This document shows, piece by piece, positions 34,631 to 45,786 of a stretch of 64,000 nucleotides of DNA. Source of the stretch: Gentiana macrophylla (Eukaryota; Streptophyta; Magnoliopsida; Gentianales; Gentianaceae); NCBI GenBank assembly GCA_026214975.1, contig CM047813.1, forward strand, positions 32,053,078 through 32,117,077, given 5' to 3'. The notes below the pieces were generated by a model. It did not search any database. It had not been told where the DNA came from and saw only the letters and a program-made list of their open reading frames with translations. Position numbers and translations under genes: made by a program. Within the stretch, counting starts at the first letter, position 1, and every line of letters begins with the position of its first letter.

Positions 34631-37600
34631 ATGTCTCAGAGCGGCGATGATGAAAACGATGGTGTCCGCGGTTATGCCTCCGGGGGCGACGGTGTGGCGA
34701 GCTCTAGACCGATGGCTAGCGTCAGCGAGGAAATGGTTTTGATTCAGCCCGACTCGTCTCAGGGTGGCCGCCAAAAGGCCGTTGTTAATAAAATGATTAC
34801 TGAGCGAGCCAAACCTAAGAAGGCCGCGTCCAGGACTATTAAGGGCGATGTTAGGACCCGGAGTTCAACGTCTGGGGTAGCGGCCAGAAAGGTCGGCGAT
34901 GAGGAGGGTAAGCGGAACAAGACGCCCAGGCCCAACAATCTTGAGGCTGTAGAGGAGGAAAAGTCGATAGCCACCATGGATAAAGAAATCGAGAATCAGT
35001 GGCCTGATATCCGTAGAAGTCTTGCTGCCTCGGGAACTTTCATTAGCCATAATGTCTCCCCCGACTACCTTTTTACTAGTTTCCTTGATAGTATGACCGT
35101 CGTTTCTGGCCAGACGAGGGAAAACTCTGAGCCGGTTGATGTTGCCGTGGACGTCGAACGAGCAGGCCTCCGTCTCGAGACGGATGGCCTCATATTATTT
35201 TATAACCATTTCATATCGGGGTTGCGCCCGCCTTTCGATCCTTTTTTCATGAAAGTAATGGAGAGGCTGGCTGCCCTACCCTGTGACTTCATCCCCGGGG
35301 CGGTGAAGGTAATCTCGGCTTTCATTATTTTATGCCGAATGTTGAAGCATGATCCTACCCTCCATGTGTTCTTGAGGTTTTATACTTTTGGGAAGGCCGC
35401 GACGAATATTCCCGGCGACACTCGCAATTTGTTACTGGTTCGGAGTAAAGTCAAGGCTTGTCGATTATTCTATTGGCTCCCTGTGAAAGTGAAGGACTGG
35501 GAGCAACGCGGCTTAATTGTTGAGTCTGATGTGGGTTGGCCTTTTCCTAAGCTTGAAGTGCGGCCCGAGAAGAGGACGAATTCGATCACGGTGTCTAAGA
35601 TTCTTTAGACGGGTGAACAGGAGCTGATCGACAAGATTTACGATCTCCTCGGATGGGATGGAATGAGTCAGGAGAGGACTTTCAGCTGGAGGTCCTTGAT
35701 CGATATTCGGCATCCTTTCAGTGCTTTTGTGGGTATCCCTGGCTCCGGCATCTACAGAGCTTCCGTGGTCGAACCTTCGACCCTGCTATCCGATAAATAC
35801 TGGTATGCGGAGTGCCATCATTCCAAGACCTATCCGTCCTGATGTCAGGTCTGCTTCGGGAGACCCAGAGGGCATAGGAATAAAGATCACCGTAATGCTT
35901 TTCCCTTTGTTTCCTTTATTTATTGTCTCTTCGTCATTTTAGCTTCTGCTTATTGGTAATTCTTTGATTTCGTTTTGCACTCTGTAACTGACTCTCTTCT
36001 TTTCAGGCAAGATGCGTGATGCAGTTGATGATAGGGCATCTCGCTTCACCAAAATCATGGAGAAAAGGCTAGCGAACGAGACTTTCAGTATGTCTATGCT
36101 GTCTAGCGATGCTGTCTCTCTTGGTGAACCTCTAAGTGTTGAGGCGGGGGTCTCGACCATTGTTGCAAACTCGAAACCCAAGAGGAAGAGAGGTGCCGCT
36201 GGGGCAAAGTCTTCGGTCGAGGCAGACGATGAAGAGGAGATCGACGCGGGGGGTGTCCTCAAGAAAAATCAGAAAACCATGGACCAAGGTGGTGCTGTGA
36301 CTGTGGCCGCGTCTGGGTCTGTCGATTCCATTTCTGTGGGGCCGAACTCTGAGGTGGCCTCTGTTTCGCCTGTTGTGATTGAACTGGCCGACAGCCCAAG
36401 CAAGCCGAGCGATGAGGGCCTGAAGGAGTCTGTCGTTCCTCATCGGCCCTTACCGCCGCCTGTCTTAAGGGGTCCTGTCGGTGCCCGGGGTCGACCCGTT
36501 TTATGGATGGAGAAGGGGATTGCTGAGAAACCGTTGGAGTTGAGAGGGGCCGGACAGGTAGCTGCTGCCATTGGTGACGTGTTGCACATAAAGAACTTCA
36601 GGTTTACTATGCCCAATGCGGCCGAGCGGCTTGTGGGCCGTGGCATTATTTCCCGCTGTGTGCAAGAGGACCTAATCGCTTCATCCGCGACCACGAGTTC
36701 GTCGAATAAGTCTCTGAGCCTGGCCGGCGCCCTAGGGCTATTGGGAGTTTTTGCGAGCTAGGTATGTGATTTTTATTTTGTTCATGCTTTGTTTTGGTCT
36801 GGGGGTCCGCATCCAACTAATATTTTTCCTTTTCAGCTTGGGACTGAGCTTTTCCAATCCGAGCATGAGCATGACAAGGAGCAGGCCGAGCTTCTTGGGC
36901 AGAACTATGATCTGAAAGCTGCGTTGAAGGCGGCTGGGGAAAAGACGATTGAGGCGGAGAAGAGATCCGTATGGGCTGAGAAGAAGTCCGCCGACGCTCA
37001 GGCCGAGCTTACCCGACTTCACGAAGCGAACGCGGCTAGTGCTAAGAAAGCCCAAGAAATTAATGAGTCGTTGAAGTCCGTTGAGGCTCAGAGGGATGAA
37101 GTTATGTCTCTGCACGCAGAGAGCCAGAAGAGAATCAGTGTCCTCAAATGGAAGCTGATTGACGCCGACAAGGATTTGGAGAAGCATCTCGAGGAGTTGC
37201 GGGTTGCTCGGGAGCAGTATTACGATCGAGGGTTTTTTTCATGTTGCCCGATGCTTCAGGTCGGCTTTTGGAGCCGACAAGTTCAGCTTGAACACCTTGC
37301 TCTCATGGCAACTCACTCCCCAATTCAATCTTGTTTTAAGGGCTCATCATCCCGATCTTCCTTACACTCAGCCTCAGTTGTTCGATTTCACGGCTCAATG
37401 CAGGAAGGACGATTTGCCTATTTGGAACCCTCCTCCCGTTAATGAGGTTAATCTTTGTTCGATGATGAAGGAAGTTGAGAGAGAGGTGAGGCTGAGGAGG
37501 CGGGTGACGAAACCGAAGATTATGGTGGAGAGCTCGAGGATGTTGCGAGTAAAGAGAAAAGTCCCAGTGAGGCCGGCACCCCTCATCTTGGTGATGAATA

Positions 37601-37649
37601 CCTGAACCTGACCGGAGATCATACCTTGACTCCGCCCTCTGATAAGTAA
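34631..37649 (+). pseudogene. T antisense gene a (Transposase_28-like, intron-containing)
   Basis: Start ATG at 34631 (MSQSGDDENDGVRG) just after a consensus acceptor. Residues 1-120 are charged and low-complexity. About 185-290 match the Pfam 'putative gypsy type transposon' pattern: LFYNHFISGLRPPFDPFFMK, VISAFIILCRML, VFLRFYTF. A TAG at 35606-35608 interrupts, after which the frame is open to about 35840. An intron seems to end TTTTCAG at 36006. The next exon runs 36007-36761, then a clear 75-bp intron (GTATGTG ... TTTTCAG, 36762-36836), then an exon with a coiled coil (EKRSVWAEKKSADAQAELTR). Later frames shift at the T7 run at 37233-37239 and again near 37490; an acidic tail ends GDHTLTPPSDK at 37649. 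Function is unknown. Confidence 0.75.
36762..36836 (+). other. Intron in antisense gene a
   Basis: 75 bp, T-rich, donor GTATGTG, acceptor TTTTCAG, possible branch site CAACTAAT near 36813. Removing it joins the two flanking coding stretches in phase 0. The codon before the donor is TAG, most simply a mutated CAG. Confidence 0.75.
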
Positions 37650-38522
37650 ACCCAATTCGTTTGATTGTAATCCATAAGACTTTGTCGGCTTCGACCTTTG
37701 GATCTTTCTTTTGTAATTTTCTTGATTTCTGTCTTTGTGCTAGACTCAGGACCACCTCTGCACGGTTTGTGGATGTTGTTATTGGCATTTGTTTGGCTTT
37801 TATTCTATTTTGTATTTTGTCTGAAATGCCTATTTTTCTTCTTTCTTCGTTGAGGTATATGTATGTGGGGCCCTCTCGTTTTGGTGAGGTCGTGAGCTCT
37901 TTTCTTCGAGGACGCCAAAATGGCCTGCTTGATCGAATTCATAAGTTAAAATTTTCCGCTTTGTGGCCCCCTTGCTTTGAACGGGATCACATATGAGCTC
38001 GATCGAAGTAATAATGTCTAGTGATCTGTTTTGAATCCTTTGTTTGTTGAATCTTTAGTCAATCCGGGTCGGAAAAATTCGGTGTGCCCCCACGCTTCAA
38101 GTGAGATCTGAGCCTTCGTTATGCGTGGATCTTAATTGAAACTATGAACTTTAAGCTAGCCGCTGGCTTGAGGATCCCGCAGGGCATGTTTGCTTGCTTC
38201 AAAATTTCGGTGTGGCCCCCTGCTTTGTGTGTGTCCGACAACACCTACGGGCGGACACGGTCAAAGCAGCTTCGAGATTCCCCAGCCATAAAGTCTGACG
38301 GTTGCCGGCTTTTTCTGACACGTTCTGAGGCAGAGCTTCCACTTCTGATCGGTTACTGTTCTTTGACCGTTTTAGGAGTTTTCGGAGATTGTGCTAATGA
38401 TGGTGGCGGTTCCGATAACTGTTCCGCCATTAAAGCTCATTCAAATTTTGAAATCTGAACCGACTTTCAATTCTGGCCGTCCGATCAGCTTTATTTCCTC
38501 CGTTGGATCATTTATCTTGTGC
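37650..38522 (+). other. Spacer between antisense genes a and b
   Basis: No gene seen. It contains several copies of a motif like TGTGGCCCCC(T)GCTTTG (about 37960, 38085, 38210), which on the minus strand resembles the T polypurine tract, and the promoter region of gene b. Confidence 0.5.
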
Positions 38523-38530
38523 TATAAAAG
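38523..38530 (+). promoter_or_regulatory. TATA box for antisense gene b
   Basis: TATAAAAG followed by a pyrimidine-rich leader with TCTCTTTCC and AACACATC, about 100 bases before ATG 38624. Confidence 0.6.
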
Positions 38531-38623
38531 GAGGGAGCTTTGTTCTCTTTCCAAACACATCATTTCTCTGCTTCTCTTCCTCCCCATAATACATCTTCTT
38601 TGGGCTTTTGTTTTTTCATAGCC

Positions 38624-39442
38624 ATGGCCAACTTTGGTGATTCTCCCTTCTTTCATACGGCCTCTCATAGCCATTGCTAATTTTTCCTCATTTTCAATCA
38701 ACTTCCCATGTTAGCAGAGAGGGGCTTGAACTTTCGGAAGATCTGTTTTGCTGAGTGTGAGCGTGTTGCTCATCTGAGGTGGATCAGTTTCCTGAAGGCA
38801 CCTCGGGGGCCATACAACGCCACCATGGTGCGGGAGTTCTATTCTGCGTTGTCAATAGTAGTTTTAACCGAAAACGCTGCCACCGCTGTTCCCCTCCGGG
38901 GGGTCAATGTTTCCATTAGTCCTGCCATCATCAATGAGTTCTTCGAACTGCCTGCTATTCCCCCGTAAGTGCATTATGAGATGGTTTGAGGTCTTGAAAG
39001 TGAGTTGAGGAGGCGCATTTATGGGGCTGCGGTGCTAAGGCGTCTGATACCGGGTGATTGGGACCCTTTGCCAGAGGGTTATGCTTCGGAGATGCTCCAG
39101 GTCAACCGGGAGTGGAAAAGATTTATCAACTCTCGGGTGCTGCCCTCGTTTGATGCCGAGGAAATATCAGAGGTAGAGTCGCATCTTCTTTATGCGATCT
39201 TGCGGGCCGGTGATAACGTCAACGTTGATTGGGGTCTGCTGATTTACCGGGCGATAATTATATTTCTTCGCCTGCATGCACCTTCGCGGGGTGATCCCTT
39301 TGCTAGGTTGATTTCCCTCTTGTGTGTCCGCACTTCCGGGATGCCTGTTTCTCATGACGATGTGGTGGTTCCGCCACGTGCAAATGTTGAGCATGTACTT
39401 GTCGTTTCGGACTCGCCGACAGACGATTCGGACTTCGACTAG
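38624..39442 (+). pseudogene. T antisense gene b (plant retroelement accessory domain)
   Basis: ATG 38624 opens a short N-terminus (MANFGDSPFFHTASHSHC) ended by TAA at 38678; a second in-frame ATG lies at 38708. The frame stays constant to 39442 with further stops at 38966 and 38987. Domain features are MVREFYSALS, VPLRGVNVSISPAIINEFFE, then LQVNREWKRFINSRVLPSFD, LLYAILRAGDNVNVDWGLLI and FARLISLLCVRTSGMPVSH, and an acidic end. About 270 codons. It is clearly homologous to gene c and to the ORF at 16545-17368. Confidence 0.78.
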
Positions 39443-39890
39443 CCTTAGGCCTTGCTTTTGTCCTTTCTTGTAAAAACCGGCCTCGGCGGCTTCTTGCTTT
39501 GCATAATAAAATCGTATTTTCTCCATATTGTTTTTGTTTTCTTGTTTTTGAATTTCTAAACTTTGAGTTTTTGCTTGCGGCCCCCGTTTCCTAGCGAGAT
39601 GAGAGCGCCTTTGAAAACAAAGATTGTGGATGAAAGCAACCTTCTCGTGTTCTACAACGGTTCCCTACTATCGATGGGGCCGCTGATTGTGGTCAGACTC
39701 GGCTCAGACGATTTAGTTTCTCGAGGATCTTGAAGCTTCATAACCATTCAACCGACGTCTTTATGACCCTTCATCCAACCGAGCATTTATGACTGCTCTT
39801 TTTGAAGCGTCGGCTCGGTTATTGTAGAGACTTGAATTCGAATTCAAACGTTTGTGACTTCTGACCTTCCCGCCTTTTGATTTTTCGGGT
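39443..39890 (+). other. Spacer between antisense genes b and c
   Basis: Non-coding. It begins with a poly(A)-signal-like AATAAAA (39504-39510) after gene b, and then has another GCGGCCCCCG motif near 39578. The rest leads to the gene c promoter. Confidence 0.5.
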
Positions 39891-39900
39891 CTATAAAAGG
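39891..39900 (+). promoter_or_regulatory. TATA box for antisense gene c
   Basis: CTATAAAAGG, 101 bases before the ATG at 40002, followed by a CT-rich leader. Sequence and spacing closely resemble the gene b promoter, as if the whole gene was duplicated. Confidence 0.65.
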
Positions 39901-40001
39901 AGGAAAATTACCCTCCTTCTTCCTTACAACCTTTCTGAAAGTCTTCCATTTTTCTTGAAAAACTTCTTTTACTCTTCTTCGAATTTTTCCGAACTTTTTC
40001 C

Positions 40002-40810
40002 ATGTCTTCCTCTGATTCTTCAAGTCAAGGCTCCAATGCCTTTGATCCTATCGTGGATGAACCTTCTATTTGTTTTCGGGCCACCGCTTCACCGGTGGCT
40101 ATGAACAATTTCATGACCTTTTTTCATGACCGTGGTCATTTGGTGGAAAGGAGACTCAACCTTCATCGTGTTGGTCCAGGTCATCGGGCTATGATCATCA
40201 CCAATGGCTGGACACACTTCGTCACTACACCTACCGGGCGTATAACCTGACGCTGGTGCGTGAGTTTTATGCCGCCCTATCCGAGAACGGCCATGCTGAT
40301 CGCACAACCACCGTTTCCGTTCGTGGGGTGACTGTGGATTTTACCCCGGCTACTATAAATGACTTTTATGGCCTTTCAAATCCTGCTGAGGATTATGACA
40401 CCTTTTTTGATCTTGAGGAGAGGGCTGGCTATTATGCCACTAGGTTCGATGCCTTCCAGTTTTTGCTTAGGAACGAGTGGGTGGAGGGAACATATGTGAC
40501 GGCCATCATGCTGGATCGGAGGGAGAGAGAGTGGAAACGCTTTCTCTATACTCGTGTTTTCTGCTTGCCCGGTTTCAAAGAGGTCACAGACGTCGAGGCG
40601 TTTGTTCTTTACACCCTTTCAGTTCCCGAGACGACCATCAACTGGGGTCGTCGGATTCATTTTAAAGCGATCAAGTTCGCCACTTTGATGCATAGCGAGT
40701 TGCACTTACCCTTTGCTTGGATGATTTCCACCATGTGCATCCAAACCCGAGGGATGCCGATTTGCCCCACTACGGACCAGTATTTTTCCCATCCTGAGGC
40801 AGACCAGTGA
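40002..40810 (+). pseudogene. T antisense gene c (plant retroelement accessory domain)
   Basis: About 269 codons from ATG 40002 (MSSSDSSSQGSNAFDPIVDE) with one frame change near 40230-40250; otherwise open to the TGA at 40808. Features: LTLVREFYAALSENG, VSVRGVTVDFTPATINDFYG, REREWKRFLYTRVFCLPGFK, FVLYTLSVPETTINWGRRIH, FAWMISTMCIQTRGMPICP. It is the best-preserved member of the family here. The accessory module is transcribed towards, and ends 311 bp from, the end of the integrase on the opposite strand. Confidence 0.8.
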
Positions 40811-41121
40811 AAAGCGGAGCGAAATTTTTTTTTTTGCTCCTTTGTAAAATTTTCCTCATTTTGTAATGAATTGGTTTTCCTTGTCTTTGTTGGCTTGATC
40901 TTGCCTTTTCGTTTTGTTTTTGGAATCTGCACGCGTCTACCGGATGTTTTCTTTTCACAATTTCGAGTGGCCCGCTTCTGTATCGGACAAGCTTTGCTTG
41001 TCGGAAATAGAATTTGTTTGTGCCCGACGTGGTTTTTGAAAAATATTTTATTGATCGCAACAAAACGGGCTCAATGCCTTTACAAAAAGCGCTTCTGAAA
41101 AAAGAGTTGAGGTCATCTCCC
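40811..41121. other. Gap between convergent gene c and T integrase
   Basis: Non-coding; it starts with a T run (40827-40837) after the gene c stop. Probably shared 3' untranslated sequence of both convergent units. Confidence 0.5.
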
Positions 41122-42170
41122 TTACATGTAATATCGCTTCTGATTGTCAGTGTGCCAGGGCCTGTTGAACTCGCGGCCCTCTTTGTCTTTGAGGATGTAT
41201 GTCCCCCTCTTGACTATCCTCGATACTTGCCAAGGAACCTCCCAATTTTTGGCCAGTTTTCCTTTATCGGTCTTCTGGCCTATTGCTTGCCTTTTGCGTA
41301 GGAAAAAGTCTCCGACTGCAAAAGAATGATCACGGATTTGCTTGTCGTGATATCTCTTTGCGGCTTGCTTGTAGTTAACCAGCTGTGCGAGGGCCTTCAT
41401 GCTTTTTTCTTCGGCCAGGTCCAGTTCGATTTGTCGATTAGTTATGTTCTCATCCTCGTCGAAGTGTGAAACCCTTATATTTGGCAGTGCCATCTCCACG
41501 GGTGCCATTGCTTCTGACCCATAGGTCAATGCGAAAGGTGTCTCCCACGTTGTTACCTTTCGGGTTGTTCTGAGCGCCTAGAGGGCTTTGGGTAGGTAGT
41601 CTACCCACTTTCCAACCTTCTCATCCAGGCTCTTCTTCAGAACATTTAACACCTGCTTATTGGCATTTTCTGCCTGGCCGTTTTCTTAGGGGTAGCACAC
41701 TGAGGATTGCCAGTGTTTAACGTTATGTTCTTTACAAAATTCATCGAACTCATCTCTGAACTACGGGCCGTGGTCAGAAACGATGGCTCGAGGCACCCCA
41801 AGCCGAGTCCAAACTCGATCCAGTAAAAAGTATATTATATCTTTGATGCAGATTTTTACAAGCGTCTTTGCCTCGATCCACTTTGTGAAGTAATCCACAG
41901 CGACAACCACATATTCGCATTTTGATCGGCTTTTTTTGAGCGGACAGATAAGATCGATTGCCCACATGTCGAAAGGCCATGCGGCGACAATGATGCTCTA
42001 TTCGACTAAGGGTAGCCTGGGTATGTCGGCGAAGCGTTGGCATTTGTCACAACTCTTGGCGTACCTTTCAGCATCTTCTGTTAACTTCGGCCAGTAGTAA
42101 CCTGCCAGCAATGCCTTTTGGGCTAGGGTGCGGCTGGAGGGGTGGCCCCCGCACACCCCCTCGTCTAGTT
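41122..42170 (-). pseudogene. T integrase (four stop codons)
   Basis: Reads in one frame for most of its length: the zinc-binding end YAKSCDKCQRF (about 42030-42070), core WPFDMWAIDLICPLKKS and IVSDHGP, E-region ENGQAENANKQVL, then MTYGSEAMAPVEMALPNIRV and the C-terminal FLRKRQAIGQKTDKGKLAKN. Stops lie at 41998-42000 (TAG), 41761-41763 (TAG), 41686-41688 (TAA) and 41578-41580 (TAG), all at positions where relatives have Gln, i.e. C-to-T changes in CAG/CAA. The gene is therefore dead as given, but by a single mutation type. Confidence 0.85.
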
Positions 42171-42179
42171 CTGTGAGTA

Positions 42180-42848
42180 TGCCATGTACTTCTTCGGGTC
42201 TGACGCAACGCTGCAGCGGCTATGAGAAAGATCTTATGTATAATATTCGTTCAGGATCGGGTAACGCGCCGCTCTTTTCTTGAGGGCTTGGGATTCTTTG
42301 GCATCCTCTGGTAGTACCCCAATTTCTATGTATGCTTTGATTTCATCTATCCAACTTGTTGCCGATGGTTGAAAATCCATGATTTCAGCTCGGCAGACGG
42401 CGGGCTCTTCCAAGTACATGTAGCCGTTGAACTCGTCTTTGGAGATCAGTTTGGATAAATAATCTGCCCGCTCATTCTTTTTTCACTGTATGTTCCGGAA
42501 TTCGCAATACTTGAAGCCGCCTCTTAATTTCTTGACAAGATTGAGGTACTTTTTTTAGCACTTCATCTCTTGCTTCAAACATGCCGTTTATTGGCGGACC
42601 ACCACCTTTGAATCACAAAACACTTCTAGGTTTTCCACGTTCATAGCTTTGGCCAACTCCAGCCCGGCTATGACTGCTTCATACTTGGTCTGGTTGTTGG
42701 AGACGGTGAAGTTGAATCTTAAAGCTTTCTCGATCTCTTCAGATGAACCCGGCTCCAAGAGTATTATCCCAGCTCCACAGCCATTTCGGCTCGCGGCCCC
42801 GTCAACATACATCTGCCAGCAGTGGGAAAGCCTTTCTGGCTCGACCAT
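42180..42848 (-). CDS. T second (Tat-type) RNase H and linker
   Basis: 42848-42588 contains WQMYVDGAASRNGCGAGIIL (first Asp), ALRFNFTVSNNQTKYEAVIA (Glu) and LEVFCDSKVVV (next Asp), the archaeal-type RNase H found in Tat elements. After it the frame is disturbed; 42419-42234 is part of the linker to integrase (FQPSATSWIDEIKAYIEIG, KKRAARYPILNEYYT). Confidence 0.85.
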
Positions 42849-44076
42849 CGCGGGGTGTTCAATTCATTGATGTTCGACGAACTAAGCTGTCCGGCGGGTC
42901 CTTCCTCATTGAAGCTCGTCTCAATTATAAAATCCGTTAGAGCCTGTGCCTTGATAGCTTTTCCAGGCACGTATCGGATGTCAAACTCGGTCAAATCGAT
43001 GGCCCATCGCAGTCTACGGCCTGAGAGGTCCGGCTTATGCAGCAACTGTCGCAGGGGACCGTTTGTCAAGACCACGATTGTGTGCGAAGAAAAATAAGCC
43101 CTTAGTTTTCGGGCAACAATAACAAGCGAGTAAGCTAATTTTTCTGCATTAAGATAACGGCTCTCAATGGGACTGAAGGCCTTTAAAACATAGTAGATGG
43201 GCTTTTGGAGGGTCCCGTCCTCCATGACAAGAACGGCTGCAATGGCCCGGTCCGAAGCTGCCAGATATAACAAGAGTTCATCTCCTAGGATCGGGCTGAC
43301 CAGCAGTGGTGGCTCGCTAGGTAGGCCTTGATGGCCTTGAAAGCCTGAGAGAACTCCTATGTCCACTCGAACGTCTTTTTTCCCTTTAGGACCTTGAAAA
43401 AAGGCAAACATTTTTTTGCAGATTTGGAAACGAACCTTCCCAAGGCGATGATTCTCCCATTCAGCCTCTGAACTTCTTTCACACTGGTTGGCTCTTTCAT
43501 GTTAGCCAGGGCTTGGATCTTTTCTGGATTCGCTTCGATTCCCCTTTGAGTTACCTTGAAACCTAGGAACTTTCCAGCTTGGACTCCGAAAGTTCACTTC
43601 ATGGGGTTTAGCTTCATAGAATTCATCCTGACATTATTGAAGGTTTCTTGCAGATCGGCGGTGATCGGCTCGGGCGGACTTGACGACCATGTCGTCAATA
43701 TACGCTTCCATGTTTTTCCCGATCTGAGAGCCAAACACCTTTTTGACCATCCTCTGGTAGGTGGATCCGGTGTTCTTCAACCCGAAGGGCATCATCTCAT
43801 AATAGTACATTCCGCCCGCAGCTCTGAAGGCGGTCATCTCCTTTTCTTCGTCAGCCATCTTCACTTGATGATATCCGGAGTAGGCATCAAGAAAACTCAA
43901 CATTTCAAATCCAGAGATTCGGTCAACCATTCTGTCGATTCTGGGCAACTCATAAGGATCTTTTGGACAGGCTTTGTTCAAGTCAATGAAATCGACGCAC
44001 ATGCGCCACTTTCCATTATGCTTTTTGACCATCACTACGTTGGCCAGCCAAGTCGGGTACTGGAGTGCTTTGATTA
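42849..44076 (-). pseudogene. T reverse transcriptase (C-terminal part) and first RNase H
   Basis: 44076-43634 reads FIIKALQYPTWLANVVMVKK, CVDFIDLNKACPKDPYELPR, LSFLDAYSGYHQV, MMPFGLKNTGSTYQRMV and the catalytic YIDDMVVKS (43691-43702). A frame change and TGA occur near 43590. 43411-42849 is the connection/RNase H: ALLYLAASDRAIAAVLV-like region (residues LLYLAASDRAIAAVLVMEDG), YLNAEKLAYSLVIVARKLRA, LTNGPLRQLLHKPDLSGRRL. A TAG at 43357-43359 again replaces a Gln. The N-terminal part lies beyond the solo LTR. Confidence 0.86.
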
Positions 44077-45786
44077 TGAAGGATGCAGGTTCTTAGATCT
44101 AAACGAGTTAGATCTATGCGCAGCGGATGGATCACGATTTATATGACACAATTCATAATTAAAGGACTTAAACAACTACAAGGGGGTTAAGAACGTGTTA
44201 CCAATAACGGGAAGAGTCGCCTTGATCTTCCGATGTGTTCTCCAAACGGCGGTTGGTGGACACCCTTCTTGATAAACGAACCTCCTTGATATGCAACACG
44301 AAGAAAAACTCCAAGTTTTTCTTCCTCTAAAAAAAAACCCTAGATGAGAAAACAATTTTTTCTCTCTTTTTAATGATGGTGGTGAAATTTTCACTTGCCC
44401 ATATCCTGGAATAACTCTCCTTTTATAGGAGAGTAAATCCTTGGTCTCCAAGTATTAATTAATTATATAAATAATTAATTAAACAAAATAAAAGATATTT
44501 TCCTTAATGACTAATTGTGACATGTATTGACCAATAGGAAATCAAATAACAAGTCATCCAACCAATCACAAAACAAGAATATCTTTTATTTTCCATAACA
44601 CAAGAAAATCAATTCTTGTGCTAAAAGAGAACCAAAATGGCGCCACCTCCCTAGGGTTTTAGCCCACATAAAATGTCTTTTATGTGTATTGTATTATTTA
44701 GCCCAACTAAATAATATCCATGCATATCAATTAATTAGCCACCAATTAATTATCAATGAGGCCCAAATAACAAGAATATCATTCGAATTACTGAAGCCAC
44801 ATCGGGGACCATGGACCTATAACCAGTAGCTCCAATAATTAATTATTCATCGAACAGAATAAGTACATTAATTATTAATTCGGGATTACGCCACCATAAA
44901 CCCGAAACTGAACTCTACCGATTATAGATGTGTACTTATACTCAACCCATAGAGTAAATAAGCGTCCATTGATATAATCACTACATATGGATTAACCCTC
45001 CATAGATCGCCCATTACGATTGGGAAGTCTCCGTGAACCTAACTCAGAATATCTTTTCCTTATTTACCATTAACCCTCGATGATCAATTAGTACACATAT
45101 CTGACTAGTGATCAATTAGTCAAATGTGAACTCCCGGGACGGATCATTTTCTTAGGCTAACAAATAAGGGGAACTGTCTCTCTACTTCCCGCAGGAAGGA
45201 ATGGATTCCATGTCTGTGAAAATCAGAACTACTCACTCATCTGGAGATAGTGCCAATGAGAAGTGGCTTGGAACACATATTTAAGTGAACCGTAACTAAC
45301 ACATCAAACACTACCCGGGACAAGCGGCACCCGTGATCACCTCAGATTAAGGTTGATCCATATATGATCATCTAATGATTTAATAAGATTCCTCGATTAC
45401 GGAATTATATCGAGAAATACAGATTAAATCGGTCCAGTCCTATATGAATGCCATCATATATAAATGCCCCACGTAGGTACCCTCTACCGACAACCGGATA
45501 AGACTATCACACCCTAAGGTGTTCTCGGGCGCATTATTGGTGTTTTAATCAAGAGACCCTAAACTCGATTAAGTTCACCACGGACTAACAGATTTAAGCA
45601 TATCTCCACTAACTCAATCCTCACGTGTAATCCATACACCGAAAGTTAAGTGGTTACATCTGAGATATACTCGGGGTTTGCAAAGATGTATTATTTACAA
45701 GCACAAAGCAAGTAATAAGGTGAGATAAATTCTGTCATCCATTAAAAACAATTACACAAATTGTCTTTCGGGCACTACATCTAACA
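44077..45786 (-). mobile_element. Solo LTR inserted in T reverse transcriptase
   Basis: 1710 bp, TGAAGGATG ... CATCTAACA, flanked by a perfect 5-bp duplication GATTA (44072-44076 and 45787-45791). No internal coding region, PBS or PPT. A minus-strand TATA box (CTATAAAAGGAG, about 44416-44428) gives its orientation. It splits RT between VEVGII and FIIKALQYPTW. Confidence 0.85.

Noticed and set aside
34631..37649. Possible host gene with introns
   Set aside because: It has promoter and introns, but the domain is that of plant gypsy-type transposon proteins and it lies between the Tat integrase and its 3' LTR.
43556..44146. 196-codon open frame on the plus strand
   Set aside because: Exactly opposite the T reverse transcriptase with its YIDD motif on the minus strand; it has no features of its own.
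44077..45786. DNA transposon or MITE
   Set aside because: 5-bp duplication, TG...CA ends and an internal TATA box at the right place fit a solo LTR better.
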